From assembly GCF_003319115.1 (NCBI RefSeq), contig NZ_QOHF01000010.1, positions 62,001-126,000 on the forward strand: a DNA stretch of 64,000 nucleotides, written 5' to 3'. Below are positions 25,182 through 34,428 of this stretch, in pieces. The notes under the pieces were generated by a model that was given only the letters and a program-made list of their open reading frames with translations, had not been told where the DNA came from and ran no database searches. The stretch's first letter is position 1, and each line of letters opens with the position of its first letter. The stretch is from Geodermatophilus sp. TF02-6 (GTDB taxonomy: Bacteria > Actinomycetota > Actinomycetes > Mycobacteriales > Geodermatophilaceae). Made by a program: the position numbers and the translations under genes.

Positions 25182-27059
25182 TCACCCCGCCGTCCACACC
25201 GGGCGCCGCGGCGCGGGCAGGCCGGTCTCCTCCTCGCAGCGGGCCAGCAGCTCCTCGACCGGCGGCCCCATGTCGAAGACCGGCAGCTCGGCCGGGCGGT
25301 CGGCGCGCAGCTGGTCGCGCAGGGTCTCGGTGGCCGCCCAGTCGACGGCGCAGTCCTCGGCGAGGACGACCCCGTAGCGGCGGGTGCCGTCGACGGTCAC
25401 CAGCCCGCGGCGGACCTCCTGGGCCACCAGCTCCGGGTCGCGCTCCAGCGGGTCGCCCCACCCACCACCGCCCCAGGTGACGAAGTGCAGGACGTCGCCG
25501 GGCGCCACCGGCACCCCGTGGCACTTGGCGGGCAGCACCTGGCGGGTGCCGTCGGCCCGGTCGATCCACTTGCGGCCCCGCGCCCCGGGGTGCCCGCCGT
25601 TGACTCCCCAGGGGTGGGTCAACCAGCGGTCGTCGTGGATGGCGATCTCGCCCGGCTCCTCGAACACGTAGGCGACGTCGACGCCGTTGCCGCCGCGGTG
25701 CAGGCCGGCACCGCCGGTGTCGGCGACGGTCTCCCACCGCTCGATGCGCAGCGGGTAGTAGGACTCGAGGTACTCGCAGGGGATGTTGACGAAGCTCGGC
25801 CACAGCGAGTGCCCGTCCGGCCCGTCGCCCAGCGGCCGGCCGGGGATGCCGCCGAAGCCGATCGAGTAGAGCTGGAACCACTCCCCCTTCCGCTCGCCGG
25901 ACGAGTAGTGGCCGGAGTACATGAAGTGCGGGGAGGAGGAGAACCCGGCGGCGTTGAGCAGCGCCGGGTTGGTCTGCCCGAGCAGCCCGCCGAACAGGTC
26001 GAACACCCGCCCGATGCCGTGGTTGCGGCCGTTGAGCGCGGCCGGGTGCGCCGGCTTCCAGTACGACCCCTCGGGGATCGTGACGTCGACCAGCGGGTAG
26101 AAGCCGTCGTTCCACAGGATCTGCGGGTCGGCGACGGTGATCATGTAGATCCCGAAGAACATCCGGGTCAGGTTCTCGTTGATGTAGTAGTTGATCGGCC
26201 CGGCCGCCTGCGGCGAGGACCCGGTGAAGTCCAGGTGCACCTTCTCGCCGGTGCGGGTCAACGACAGCTTCAGCTCGTACGGGCCGTTGCCGACGCCGTC
26301 GTCGCAGATGTAGTCGGTGAACGTGAGGGTGCGCCCCTCCTCGAACACCGTCTGCAGCAGCACCTTCATGGCGTCGTGGTTGCGCTGCAGCAGCGCGTCG
26401 AGCGCCGAGAGGTAGGTCGCCGTCCCGAACCGCTGGCACATCTCCACCACCCGCCGCGACGCCGTCCGGCAGGCGGCGACCAGACCGCCCAGGTCGGCCC
26501 GGTTCCAGTCCGGCTTGCGGACCTGGTTGAGGATGATCCGCAGCGCGTCCTCGTTGAGCACGCCCGCCCGGTACAGCTTGAACGGCGGGATGACCACGCC
26601 CTCCTCGTAGATGGTCCGGGCGTCGGTGGGCATGGACGACGGCGTCTTGCCGCCCACGTCGGACATGTGCCCGAACATCGACGCCCAGCCCACGACCCGG
26701 CCCTCGGAGAAGATCGGCAGGACCACCAGCCAGTCGTTGGCGTGGCTGATCGCCGCCCCGCAGGCGTAGGGGTCGCTGGTCAGCAGGACGTCGCCCTCCT
26801 CCACGGTGTCGTCGAAGCCGTCGAGGAAGTCGGGGATGGACAGGCCGAACTGGCCGACGACCATCTTCCCGGACGGGTCGCCGATCAGCGGGAACTCGTC
26901 GTGCTGCTCGCGGATGCCCGGCGAGAGCGCGGTGCGGAACAGCACCTCGTCCATCTCGTAGCGGGCGTTGCGCAGCCCGTTCTCGATGAGGTCGAGGGTG
27001 ACCGGGTCGACGTCGGTCCGCTCGACGTCGCCGGTCGCGGTCTCGACGATCCGTGCCAT
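25182..27059 (-). CDS. hyuB: Hydantoinase B / 5-oxoprolinase beta-type subunit
   Basis: 625 residues. HyuB with HyuA forms ATP-dependent hydrolases of cyclic amides (N-methylhydantoinase, 5-oxoprolinase) or the related acetone carboxylases. Conserved blocks: DPVTLDLIENGLRNARYEMD, FRTALSPGIREQHDEFPLI, GDVLLTSDPYACGAAISHAN, GGKTPSSMPTDARTIYEEGV, GSSPQAAGPINYYINENLTR, GGAGLHRGGNGVDVAYVF, and the Gly-rich end WGGGGWGDPLERDP. ATG 27059 follows the hyuA stop by five bases. Confidence 0.92.
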   Translation of the reverse strand: MARIVETATGDVERTDVDPVTLDLIENGLRNARYEMDEVLFRTALSPGIREQHDEFPLIGDPSGKMVVGQFGLSIPDFLDGFDDTVEEGDVLLTSDPYACGAAISHANDWLVVLPIFSEGRVVGWASMFGHMSDVGGKTPSSMPTDARTIYEEGVVIPPFKLYRAGVLNEDALRIILNQVRKPDWNRADLGGLVAACRTASRRVVEMCQRFGTATYLSALDALLQRNHDAMKVLLQTVFEEGRTLTFTDYICDDGVGNGPYELKLSLTRTGEKVHLDFTGSSPQAAGPINYYINENLTRMFFGIYMITVADPQILWNDGFYPLVDVTIPEGSYWKPAHPAALNGRNHGIGRVFDLFGGLLGQTNPALLNAAGFSSSPHFMYSGHYSSGERKGEWFQLYSIGFGGIPGRPLGDGPDGHSLWPSFVNIPCEYLESYYPLRIERWETVADTGGAGLHRGGNGVDVAYVFEEPGEIAIHDDRWLTHPWGVNGGHPGARGRKWIDRADGTRQVLPAKCHGVPVAPGDVLHFVTWGGGGWGDPLERDPELVAQEVRRGLVTVDGTRRYGVVLAEDCAVDWAATETLRDQLRADRPAELPVFDMGPPVEELLARCEEETGLPAPRRPVWTAG

Positions 27060-27064
27060 GGGGG

Positions 27065-29179
27065 TCAGCCCTCCACCGGGTTGATGAGCAGGGGGTTGAT
27101 GAGCAGGGGGTTGATGAGCAGCGAGCCCGACGGGTGCACCGTGGCGGCGTGGCCGGGCAGGACGAGGGTCGTGGAGTCCATCTCGGTGACGATCGCCGGA
27201 CCGGTCACCACGTCCCCGGCGCGCAGCCGCTCGCGGTCGTAGACCCCGGCGGTCACCTGCTCGCCGCCGACGTGGATCGGGTGCTCGGTGACCAGGGCGG
27301 CGGCAGGGTCGCCGTCCCCGGGGTCGAGGTGCACGGACGCGACGTCCGGGCGCGGGCCGGTGACCGTGGCGCGGGCGTTGACCAGCTCGTGGTCGACGTC
27401 GAGGAGGAAGGAGAACAGCCGGTCGTGCTCGGCGTCGAAGGCCCGCCCGAGCTCGGCGAGCGCGTCTGGTCTGTCCCCACCCGCCCCGCCGTTCCCGTCG
27501 AGCCACGCGGGGTCGACGTCCACCGGGATCTCGAAGCCCTGCCCGTGGTAGCGGACGTCGACCTGGAAACCGACCGTCTGCTGCTCGCGCGCCAGCCCCT
27601 GCGCCGTCAGGCGGGCCCCGGCGTCGTCGGCGAGCTCGCGCAGGATCCGGGCCAGCTCGGTGCCGGTCAGCTGCCCGAAGCGGCGCAGCACGGTGCGGGC
27701 GGACTCGTCGCGCCGGCTGGTGGTCGCGTCGCCGAGCGCGCACAGCAGGCCGGGCCCGGGCGGGATGATCACCGGCCACGCGCCGGTCAGCCTCCCGAGG
27801 GCGTTGGCGTGCAGCGGGCCGGCGCCGCCGAAGGCGACGAGGGCGAAGTCGCGCGGGTCGAAGCCCTGCTGCACCGAGACCAGCCGCAGGCCCCCGAGCA
27901 TGTTCTCGTTGACGATGTCGACGATCCCGGCGGCCGCGGCCTCCGGGGAGCCCAGCCCCATCGCCTCGGCCACCTTGGCGACCGCGGCCCGGGAGGCGTC
28001 GGCGTCCAGGGTGATCTCGCCGCCGGCCAGCGAGGAGGGCAGGTAGCCGAGGACGACGTTCGCGTCGGTGACCGTGGGGTCGACGCCGCCCTTGCCGTAG
28101 GCGGCCGGGCCCGGGTCGGCGCCGGCCGACTGCGGGCCGACCCGCAGTGCCCGGGTCAGCTCCGGCACGTGCGCGATCGACCCGCCGCCGGCGCCGACGG
28201 TGCGGACGTCGACGCTGGAGGCCCGCACCGACAGGTCCCCCACCTCGGTCTCCCGGCCGATCCTGGGGGACAGGTCGCGGACCAGCGCGACGTCGGTCGA
28301 GGTGCCGCCCATGTCGAAGGTGATCAGGTCGCGGTGGCCGCACTGCTCGGCCACCCACACCGCGCCGGTCACCCCGCCGGCCGGGCCGGACAGCAACATG
28401 GTCACCGGTGCCTCGACCGCGGCGGCGGCCGACTGCAGCCCGCCGTCGCTGCGCAGGATGGACAGCTCCCCGGCGACCCCGCCGGAGGCCAGCCCCTCCG
28501 ACAGGTGCCGCACGTACCGGGCCACCTGCGGCTGCACGTAGCCGTTGGCGACGGTGGTCAGCGTCCGCTCGTACTCGCGCAGCTCCGGGAGCACGTCCGA
28601 CGACAGGGAGACGGGGACGTCGGGGAGCAGTTCACCGGCCAGCTCGCGGATGCGCCGCTCGTGGGTGGGGTCGGCAAAGGAGTTCACGAGGCTGACCGCC
28701 AGCGCCTGGACGTCCCGGCCGGCCAGCCTGGCCAGCTGCCGGCGCACGTCGTCCTCGTCCAGCGGGCGGATCACGGCACCGTCGCTGGCGATCCGCTCGT
28801 CGACCTCGACGGTGTCCTCCAGGTCGGCCAGCGGTTCGGGCTTGGGCCAGATGATCCAGCCGGCCAGCCCGCCGGGGACGAAGGAGCGGGCGATCTGCAG
28901 CACCTGGCGGAACCCGCGGGTGGTGACCAGCCCGACGGTGGCGCCCTTGCCCTCGAGGATGGCGTTGGTGGCCACCGTGGTGCCGTGCAGCACCTGCGCG
29001 ACCTCGCCCATCCCGATGCCGGCGTCGGCGCAGACCCGCTCGATGCCGTGCAGGACGCCCACGGCCTGGTCGGCCGGCGTCGAGGCGGTCTTGGCCCGCC
29101 AGGTGGCGCCGCTGTCCTCGTCGACGAGCAGGACGTCGGTGAAGGTGCCGCCGACGTCGACGCCGAGCCGGTAGCTCAT
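27065..29179 (-). CDS. hyuA: Hydantoinase A / 5-oxoprolinase alpha-type subunit (ATP-binding)
   Basis: 704 residues. Actin-like ATPase fold: YRLGVDVGGTFTDVLLVD at the N-terminus, VLHGTTVATNAILEGKGATV, NGYVQPQVARYVRHL, LLSGPAGGVTGAVW and DLITFDMGGTSTDVALVRDL (second phosphate loop), RTVGAGGGSIAHVP. The subunit uses ATP to phosphorylate the cyclic amide before ring opening. ATG 29179 (GAGGAG five bases upstream) overlaps the GntR stop by four bases. The C-terminus ends with LLINP three times, encoded by a 15-bp tandem repeat. Confidence 0.93.
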   Translation of the reverse strand: MSYRLGVDVGGTFTDVLLVDEDSGATWRAKTASTPADQAVGVLHGIERVCADAGIGMGEVAQVLHGTTVATNAILEGKGATVGLVTTRGFRQVLQIARSFVPGGLAGWIIWPKPEPLADLEDTVEVDERIASDGAVIRPLDEDDVRRQLARLAGRDVQALAVSLVNSFADPTHERRIRELAGELLPDVPVSLSSDVLPELREYERTLTTVANGYVQPQVARYVRHLSEGLASGGVAGELSILRSDGGLQSAAAAVEAPVTMLLSGPAGGVTGAVWVAEQCGHRDLITFDMGGTSTDVALVRDLSPRIGRETEVGDLSVRASSVDVRTVGAGGGSIAHVPELTRALRVGPQSAGADPGPAAYGKGGVDPTVTDANVVLGYLPSSLAGGEITLDADASRAAVAKVAEAMGLGSPEAAAAGIVDIVNENMLGGLRLVSVQQGFDPRDFALVAFGGAGPLHANALGRLTGAWPVIIPPGPGLLCALGDATTSRRDESARTVLRRFGQLTGTELARILRELADDAGARLTAQGLAREQQTVGFQVDVRYHGQGFEIPVDVDPAWLDGNGGAGGDRPDALAELGRAFDAEHDRLFSFLLDVDHELVNARATVTGPRPDVASVHLDPGDGDPAAALVTEHPIHVGGEQVTAGVYDRERLRAGDVVTGPAIVTEMDSTTLVLPGHAATVHPSGSLLINPLLINPLLINPVEG
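27078..27121 (+). repeat. 15-bp tandem repeat at the hyuA 3' end, 2.9 copies
   Basis: Unit GGGTTGATGAGCAGG at 27078, 27093 and 27108. In the minus-strand gene it adds in-frame LLINP repeats just before the stop. Confidence 0.93.
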
Positions 29180-29805
29180 GGGGTCTCCTCTTCTCGGGCT
29201 GCCTGCTGTCGGGCCGCCCGGACCATGACCGCCCGGGCGTTGGCGATGTGCGAGGTCATGACGGCCCGGGCCCACTCGGGGTCGCCGGCGCGCATCGCCG
29301 CGACGATCTCGCCGTGGTGGGCCAGACTGCGGCGCAGCGACGCCTCGTCGTAGGTGAGGAAGTTGCGCCGCACGATCGGCGGGTGGATGGCCGCGGCCAG
29401 GGCGGCGGCCAGGGTCGGGTGCGCCGCCAGGGTGACCAGCCGGTCGTGGAAGGCGCGGTTGAGCGGGACGAGCGCGTCGAGGTCCTGGTGCTCCCCCGGG
29501 CTGCCGACCTCGTGCATGCGCCGGGCCAGGGCGTCGAGCTCGTCGAGGTCGGCCGCGGTGGCGTGGGGGACGGCGTGGGCGGTCAGCTGCGGCTCGAGGC
29601 TGGCGCGCAGGTCGAACACGCCCTCGAGCTCGGCGACGGTCCAGGTGGCCACCCGGGCGCCGCGGTTGGGCACCACCTGGACCAGGCCCTCGGCGGCCAG
29701 CCGGGAGAGCGCCTCGCGCACCGGCGTCCGGCTCACCCCGAGGCGGTCGGCCAGCTCCACCTCGCCCAGGCGCGCGCCGGGGCGCAGGTCGCCACCCATG
29801 ATCAT
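29176..29805 (-). CDS. GntR family regulator, FadR/FCD type
   Basis: 209 residues from ATG 29805. Winged-helix DNA-binding part: ELADRLGVSRTPVREALSRL followed by LVQVVPNRGARVATW; FCD effector domain with LEGVFDLRASLEPQLTAHAV and metal-binding His residues in FHDRLVTLAAHPT, AHHGEIVAAM and MTSHIANARAVM. The normal N-terminal helix (FLTSAERALSTLRE) lies in frame upstream, reachable only from a CTG at 29856 with GAGGAGG eight bases before it, so CTG may be the true start. Heads the operon with hyuA, hyuB and the cysteine hydrolase; divergent from the 29963 gene. Confidence 0.88.
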   Translation of the reverse strand: MIMGGDLRPGARLGEVELADRLGVSRTPVREALSRLAAEGLVQVVPNRGARVATWTVAELEGVFDLRASLEPQLTAHAVPHATAADLDELDALARRMHEVGSPGEHQDLDALVPLNRAFHDRLVTLAAHPTLAAALAAAIHPPIVRRNFLTYDEASLRRSLAHHGEIVAAMRAGDPEWARAVMTSHIANARAVMVRAARQQAAREEETP

Positions 29806-29875
29806 CTCGCGCAGGGTGGACAGCGCCCGCTCGGCCGAGGTCAGGAACCGTGTCAGCTGTCACACCTCCTCGAGA

Positions 29876-29949
29876 TTGTGTGCAAACCTAGGGGCACGGC
29901 GGCGCCGGGGACAATGCCTCCGCCGTGAGGACGGCGTCACTGCATACAA
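29876..29949. promoter_or_regulatory. Candidate FadR-type operator pair in the divergent promoter region
   Basis: TTGTGTGCA at 29876-29884 and its near inverted copy TGCATACAA at 29941-29949 (eight of nine positions) flank the space between the GntR gene and the PEP-mutase-family gene. GntR/FCD proteins usually bind T-x-G-T-x-x-x-A-C-x-A-like sites and control divergent neighbours, so these are likely autoregulator sites. Inference from position and symmetry. Confidence 0.5.
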
Positions 29950-29962
29950 CCGAGGAGGCGGC

Positions 29963-30850
29963 GTGGGAGACCTGCTGGGAGACGGCCGCACCCCCCGCAC
30001 CCGGCTGCGCGAACTGCTGGCCGCGCCCCGGCCGCTGGTCGCGCCCGGCGCGTACGACGCCCTGTCGGCCCGGCTGGTGGAGCGGGCCGGCTTCGACGCC
30101 GTCTACATGACCGGCTTCGGGACGACGGCCTCGCTCATCGGCCGCCCCGACGTCGGGCTGCTCGGCGGCGCGGAGATGGCCGACAACGCCCGCCGGATCG
30201 CCGCGGCCGTCGACGTCCCGGTGATCGCCGACGCCGACACCGGTTACGGCAACGCGGTCAACGTCGTCCGCACCGTGCAGCTGTACGAGCAGGCCGGGGT
30301 GGCGGGCATCCAGCTCGAGGACCAGGTGATGCCCAAGAGGTGCGGGCACATGAGCGGCAAGGCGCTGATCGGGGCCGACGAGATGGTCGGCAAGGTGCGG
30401 GCCGCCGTCGCCGCCCGCCGCGACCCCGACCTGGTGCTCGTCGCCCGCACCGACGCCGTGGCCGTGACCGGGGTCGACGACGCCCTCGCGCGGGCCCGGG
30501 CCTACGCCGAGGCCGGCGCCGACCTGCTCTTCGTCGAGGCGCCGACGTCGGAGGCCGATGTCGAGCGGGTGGCGGAGGAACTCTCCGGCGTCGCGCCGCT
30601 GGTGTTCAACTGGGCCGAGGGCGGGCGCACTCCCCCGTTGCCGCTGGAGCGGATGGCCGAGCTCGGCTTCGCCCTGGTGATCTACCCGATCGGCACCCTG
30701 CTGGCGGCGACAGCGGGGATGCGCGCGCTGCTGGCCACGCTGCGGCGCGACGGGGTCCCTTCGCTCGACGGGCTGCCCACGTTCGGCGAGTTCACCGACC
30801 TGATCGGCCTGCCCGAGGTGCAGGAGCTGGAGCGGCGCTTCTCGGGGTGA
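29963..30850 (+). CDS. Isocitrate lyase / PEP mutase family enzyme (2-methylisocitrate lyase-like)
   Basis: 295 residues. LVAPGAYDALSARLVERAGF and VYMTGFGTTASLIGRPDVGL open the barrel; VIADADTGYGNAVNVVRTV gives the metal-binding Asp pair; GIQLEDQVMPKRCGHMSGKA is the family's K-R/K-C-G-H loop with the catalytic Cys; VLVARTDAVAV follows. Members cleave or decarboxylate C3-C7 oxo-acids. GTG 29963 has GGAGG four bases upstream. Divergent from, and probably controlled by, the GntR/FCD regulator. Confidence 0.9.
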   Translation: MGDLLGDGRTPRTRLRELLAAPRPLVAPGAYDALSARLVERAGFDAVYMTGFGTTASLIGRPDVGLLGGAEMADNARRIAAAVDVPVIADADTGYGNAVNVVRTVQLYEQAGVAGIQLEDQVMPKRCGHMSGKALIGADEMVGKVRAAVAARRDPDLVLVARTDAVAVTGVDDALARARAYAEAGADLLFVEAPTSEADVERVAEELSGVAPLVFNWAEGGRTPPLPLERMAELGFALVIYPIGTLLAATAGMRALLATLRRDGVPSLDGLPTFGEFTDLIGLPEVQELERRFSG

Positions 30851-30883
30851 CCGGCCGGCCTGCCCGAGCGCCGCTCCCCCGGC

Positions 30884-31747
30884 TCAGGTGGGTGGGGCCT
30901 GCGGCCGGCTAGCGCCGTGCGCGGCGGGAGTCCCGGCCTCGTGCAGCACGCTGACGGCGAACCGGAAGTGGTCGCTGCGGACCACGGAGCGCAGGAACCC
31001 CAGCGGCGCGTCGTCCGGGCCGCGCAGCACGGTGCTGACCAGCGCCATGGTCGCGCCGCCGCGGACGCCGAGCGTGGCGCACTCGAACTCGTTCGCCGTC
31101 GTCGTCTCGATGCTCAGGTCGGAGCGCTGCAACGGCAGGCCGCAGCGGGTGGCCAGCTGGTGCAACAGCTCCGGGCCGCCGATCTCCAACGGCAGTGCGG
31201 CCGGGGCCTCCGCGGCGGCCGCCAGCTGCGGGGAGGCGCCGGTGGGCACGTAGGCCTGGGTCAGCGACACCGGTGAGTCCACGGCCGCGACCGCGGTGAT
31301 CTCGAACAGCCGCGCGTCCGGCGGCACCCCGAGCAGCGTGCCCAGGTTGCCGCCGGCCACGACCACCCGGACGTCGACGACCCGCGCGAGCACCGGGCGC
31401 CGCGACAGGTCCCCGGACCGCCACTCCTGCGCCGCGGCGACGGCGTCGTACAGCAGCTTCGGCGGGGCGACGACGGTGCCGCGGCCCTTCTGGCGCACCA
31501 CCTGTCCGTCGGCCTCGAGCACGTCGAGCGCCTTGCGGATCACCGTGCGGCTGACCCCGAACGCCGCCTCGAGCTCCGCCTCCGAGGGCAGGATCGCGCC
31601 GGGCTGCCAGTGGCCGGCGTCGATGTCCTCCTTGAGCAGCTCCTGCAGCTGGTAGTACAGCGGGACCGGGCTGTGCCGGTCCAGCTGGCCGGCGCGCGCG
31701 AAGAACCGGCGCACCTGCTCCGGCCGCGGGTCGGGCACGCTCGGCAC
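30884..31747 (-). CDS. GntR family regulator with UTRA effector domain
   Basis: 287 residues. HSPVPLYYQLQELLKEDIDA then PSEAELEAAFGVSRTVIRKA is the winged helix, RQKGRGTVVAPP the wing, and the C-terminal LFEITAVAAVDSPVSLTQAY ... FLRSVVRSDHFRFAVSV the UTRA ligand-binding domain. Last gene of an operon after the MBL-fold gene (10 bases apart) and NCS1 permease, so it probably senses the transported compound. The GTG start lacks a strong ribosome site; coupling is likely. Confidence 0.88.
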   Translation of the reverse strand: MPSVPDPRPEQVRRFFARAGQLDRHSPVPLYYQLQELLKEDIDAGHWQPGAILPSEAELEAAFGVSRTVIRKALDVLEADGQVVRQKGRGTVVAPPKLLYDAVAAAQEWRSGDLSRRPVLARVVDVRVVVAGGNLGTLLGVPPDARLFEITAVAAVDSPVSLTQAYVPTGASPQLAAAAEAPAALPLEIGGPELLHQLATRCGLPLQRSDLSIETTTANEFECATLGVRGGATMALVSTVLRGPDDAPLGFLRSVVRSDHFRFAVSVLHEAGTPAAHGASRPQAPPT

Positions 31748-31757
31748 GATCCCCCGC

Positions 31758-32699
31758 TCAGACCGGCGTGCCGCCGGCCTCCCCGGCCACGAAGACCGAG
31801 AAGTGCTCGAAGCACGCCTCCTTCACCGGGTAGCCGAGGCAGTCGGCGTTGTCCCGGAACGGCGCGGTGCCCTCCACCAGCCGCTCGAACCCGTCGGCGA
31901 TCTCGCGCAGCAGCGCCGGCGGGTTGTCGACCCGCATGAAGTGGCAGACGAACACCCGCGCCACGGCGTCCCCGAGGTCGGCCAGCCGGCGCGTCGAGCG
32001 GGCGAACGCGGCCACGTCGGAGTCCTCCAGCTGCGCGTAGATCGGCCCCGTGTTGACGGTGTCCCCGCCGAACAGCAGGCCGGTGCGCTCCTCGAGCAGG
32101 CAGATGCTGTCCGGCGAGTGACCGGGGGTGTGCACCACCCGCAGCACCCGGCCGCCGAGGTCGATCTCGTCACCGTCGTCGAGCAGCGTCGTCGCCCGGG
32201 TCGGCACGATCTCGTAGGACGCCGGGTCGAACCCCTCGGGCAGCGGCCGGACCAGCGTGTCGGCGGTGACCAGGTGGAAGTAGCTGTCGTCGAGCTCCTT
32301 GTAGGTGCGCCAGGACTCGATCAGCCGCCGGGTGTAGGCCATGTAGCCCTCGGCCAGCCCCTCCGGGGCCGGCTGCGCGAGCAGTTCGGCCCCGGAGCGG
32401 TGGATGGCGATGTCGTCGAACAGCCGGTTCCCGCCGGAGTGGTCGAAGTGGTGGTGGGAGTTGACGACCGACAGCGGCTTGCCGGCCAGCCGCTCGGCGA
32501 CCGACCTGATGTCGGCCACGCCGAGCCCGGTGTCGAGCAGCACCGCCCGGTCGTCGCCGACGACCAGGAAGTTGTTGACGTGGCCCGGCTCGGCGATGAG
32601 GACGACGCCGTCGGCCAGCGGCCGGACGTCGAACCACGACTTCCGGGGGTGGACGTCCCCCCAGTCCTCGTCCCCGCCGACCTCGATCAGCGCGGTCAT
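31758..32699 (-). CDS. MBL-fold metallo-hydrolase
   Basis: 313 residues. Metal motif VVNSHHHFDHSGGNRLFD (HxHxDH), second His in VVHTPGHSPDSICLLE, Asp in LLFGGDTVNTGP and the final His in VFVCHFMRVDNPPAL. Glyoxalase-II-like hydrolase acting on thioesters, lactones or similar. ATG 32699 overlaps the NCS1 permease stop by four bases. Confidence 0.9.
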   Translation of the reverse strand: MTALIEVGGDEDWGDVHPRKSWFDVRPLADGVVLIAEPGHVNNFLVVGDDRAVLLDTGLGVADIRSVAERLAGKPLSVVNSHHHFDHSGGNRLFDDIAIHRSGAELLAQPAPEGLAEGYMAYTRRLIESWRTYKELDDSYFHLVTADTLVRPLPEGFDPASYEIVPTRATTLLDDGDEIDLGGRVLRVVHTPGHSPDSICLLEERTGLLFGGDTVNTGPIYAQLEDSDVAAFARSTRRLADLGDAVARVFVCHFMRVDNPPALLREIADGFERLVEGTAPFRDNADCLGYPVKEACFEHFSVFVAGEAGGTPV

Positions 32700-34240
32700 G
32701 CCGGCGTGGTCTCGTCGGTGACGGCGCCGGCCCGCGGCGCGGTGACGGCAGTGGCGTCACCGGCGAGCACCTCGCCGTCCTCCGCCTGGACCAGCGCGGG
32801 GTCCGCGGCCGACTCCGGTGCGGGCCCGACGCGCCTGCGCATGGTGACGTAGTAGCCGATCAGTCCGACGGCGAAGCCCACGTAGACGGAGACGTCCCCG
32901 CCGCCGACCAGCCCGGTGAGCGGCCCCTGGTAGAGCGCGCTGTTGGCGAACAGCGCGGCCAGCACGATGCCGGCGACGAACCAGGACAGCGCGACCGGGT
33001 TCACCCCGCGGTGGTACCAGTACGCGCCACCGCCGCGACGGAACAGCGCGGCCACGTCGTAGCGCCCGCGTCGCAGCAGCAGGTCGGCGAGGTAGATGCC
33101 GCACCAGGGAGCGATCCACAGCACCATCAGCGACAGGAAGCTGATGAAGGAGTTGGTGAAGTCGAAGACGAACAGCGCGTAGACCGACAGGGCCGTGCCG
33201 ATCGTCGCGTCCACGAGCACCGCCTGCCAGCGCTTGGCCTTCAGCCCCATGGCCAGCAGGCTCATGCCGGACGAGTAGGTGTTGAGGAAGTTGTTGGTGA
33301 TCGTGCCACCGACGATCACGGCGAGGTAGGTCACGAAGAACCAGGTCGGCAGGATGGCCTGCAGCCCGGCGACCGGGTCGGTCATGTCGGTCGCGGTGGC
33401 GGCGGCGACGCCGAAGACGGTGATGACCACGGCCGGGATCGCGCCGCCGAGCGCCGTCCACAGCGTGATCCTGGAGCCGGCGGTGCGACGGGGCAGGTAC
33501 CGGGAGTAGTCGGCCCCGGTGTTGACCCAGGAGAACGGGGCCGCGGCCATCACGACGAGGGCGAGCAGGAAGGCGCCGCCGTAGGTCGGCGCGGCGAGCG
33601 CCGGGCGGGCGTCCAGGTCCGTCTGCGGCAGGACCAGGACCCCGAGGACGACGGTGCCGATGCCGAGGGCCCAGGAGAAGAACTTGTTCAGCACGGTGAT
33701 CGTCGCGTGGCCGAGGACGGCGACGCCGAAGGTCAGCACGATGATCACCACGAGAGCCAGCGCCTTCCAGCCGGCGCCGTCCCCCGCTCCGAGCTCCTGG
33801 AAGATCGCCACCAGCGACAGCGCGCCGATGACGATGTTGACCGCCTCCCAGCCGACCGCGGTCAGCCAGCTGAACAGCGCCGCGGGGGCGTTCCCGAGCA
33901 CCCCGAAGGCGCTGCGCGAGACGACCAGGGTCGCCGTGCCGGCACGGGCGCCGGGGATCGAGGCGAGCCCGACGAGCACGTAGAAGAGGTTGCCGACGAG
34001 CACGACGGCCACCGCGGGCCAGAAGCTCAGTCCGAAGCCGACGATGATGGCGCCGTCGATGACGTACGTGAAGATCACGTTGGCGCCGAACCAGATCCAG
34101 AAGAGGTCGAAGGGCCGGCTGCGGCGGGCTGCCTCCGGGATGTGGTCGATGCCGTGCGTCTCGAGCTCGAACGCGCGGTTGCCGGTCCCCTCGCCGTCCG
34201 CTCCTCCCGCCACCGTGGCGCCGTGTGCCGTGCCGTCCAT
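32696..34240 (-). CDS. NCS1 family permease (hydantoin/nucleobase/allantoin type)
   Basis: 514 residues, about 12 membrane helices in a LeuT-type fold. NCS1 hallmarks: FDLFWIWFGANVIFTYVIDG in the first helix, GARAGTATLVVSRSAFGVLG and SWLTAVGWEAVNIVIGALSL (helix 3), SWVNTGADYSRYLP (helix 6), and NNFLNTYSSGMSLLA. The family carries cytosine, uracil, allantoin, thiamine precursors and hydantoins with H+ or Na+. ATG 34240 chosen over a longer frame with poor sequence. Operon with an MBL hydrolase and UTRA regulator; proximity to hyuAB favours a hydantoin-type substrate. Confidence 0.92.
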   Translation of the reverse strand: MDGTAHGATVAGGADGEGTGNRAFELETHGIDHIPEAARRSRPFDLFWIWFGANVIFTYVIDGAIIVGFGLSFWPAVAVVLVGNLFYVLVGLASIPGARAGTATLVVSRSAFGVLGNAPAALFSWLTAVGWEAVNIVIGALSLVAIFQELGAGDGAGWKALALVVIIVLTFGVAVLGHATITVLNKFFSWALGIGTVVLGVLVLPQTDLDARPALAAPTYGGAFLLALVVMAAAPFSWVNTGADYSRYLPRRTAGSRITLWTALGGAIPAVVITVFGVAAATATDMTDPVAGLQAILPTWFFVTYLAVIVGGTITNNFLNTYSSGMSLLAMGLKAKRWQAVLVDATIGTALSVYALFVFDFTNSFISFLSLMVLWIAPWCGIYLADLLLRRGRYDVAALFRRGGGAYWYHRGVNPVALSWFVAGIVLAALFANSALYQGPLTGLVGGGDVSVYVGFAVGLIGYYVTMRRRVGPAPESAADPALVQAEDGEVLAGDATAVTAPRAGAVTDETTPA

Positions 34241-34428
34241 GCGCCTCGCCCTTCGCCGGGTCGACCTGGGATCCCAGGAGGCTAGGTCGACGGATTGGTT
34301 GTGGCAAGGATCACGTCCGCGGTGGTCGCGTCGCCGCGGCTGCTTGCCGATCCGGGCGGTCGGGCACACCCTCGGTGCGGCGGGGGACGCCGGGCTGCGT
34401 CCCGGGCCGCCCGAGGGCAGGAGGACCG

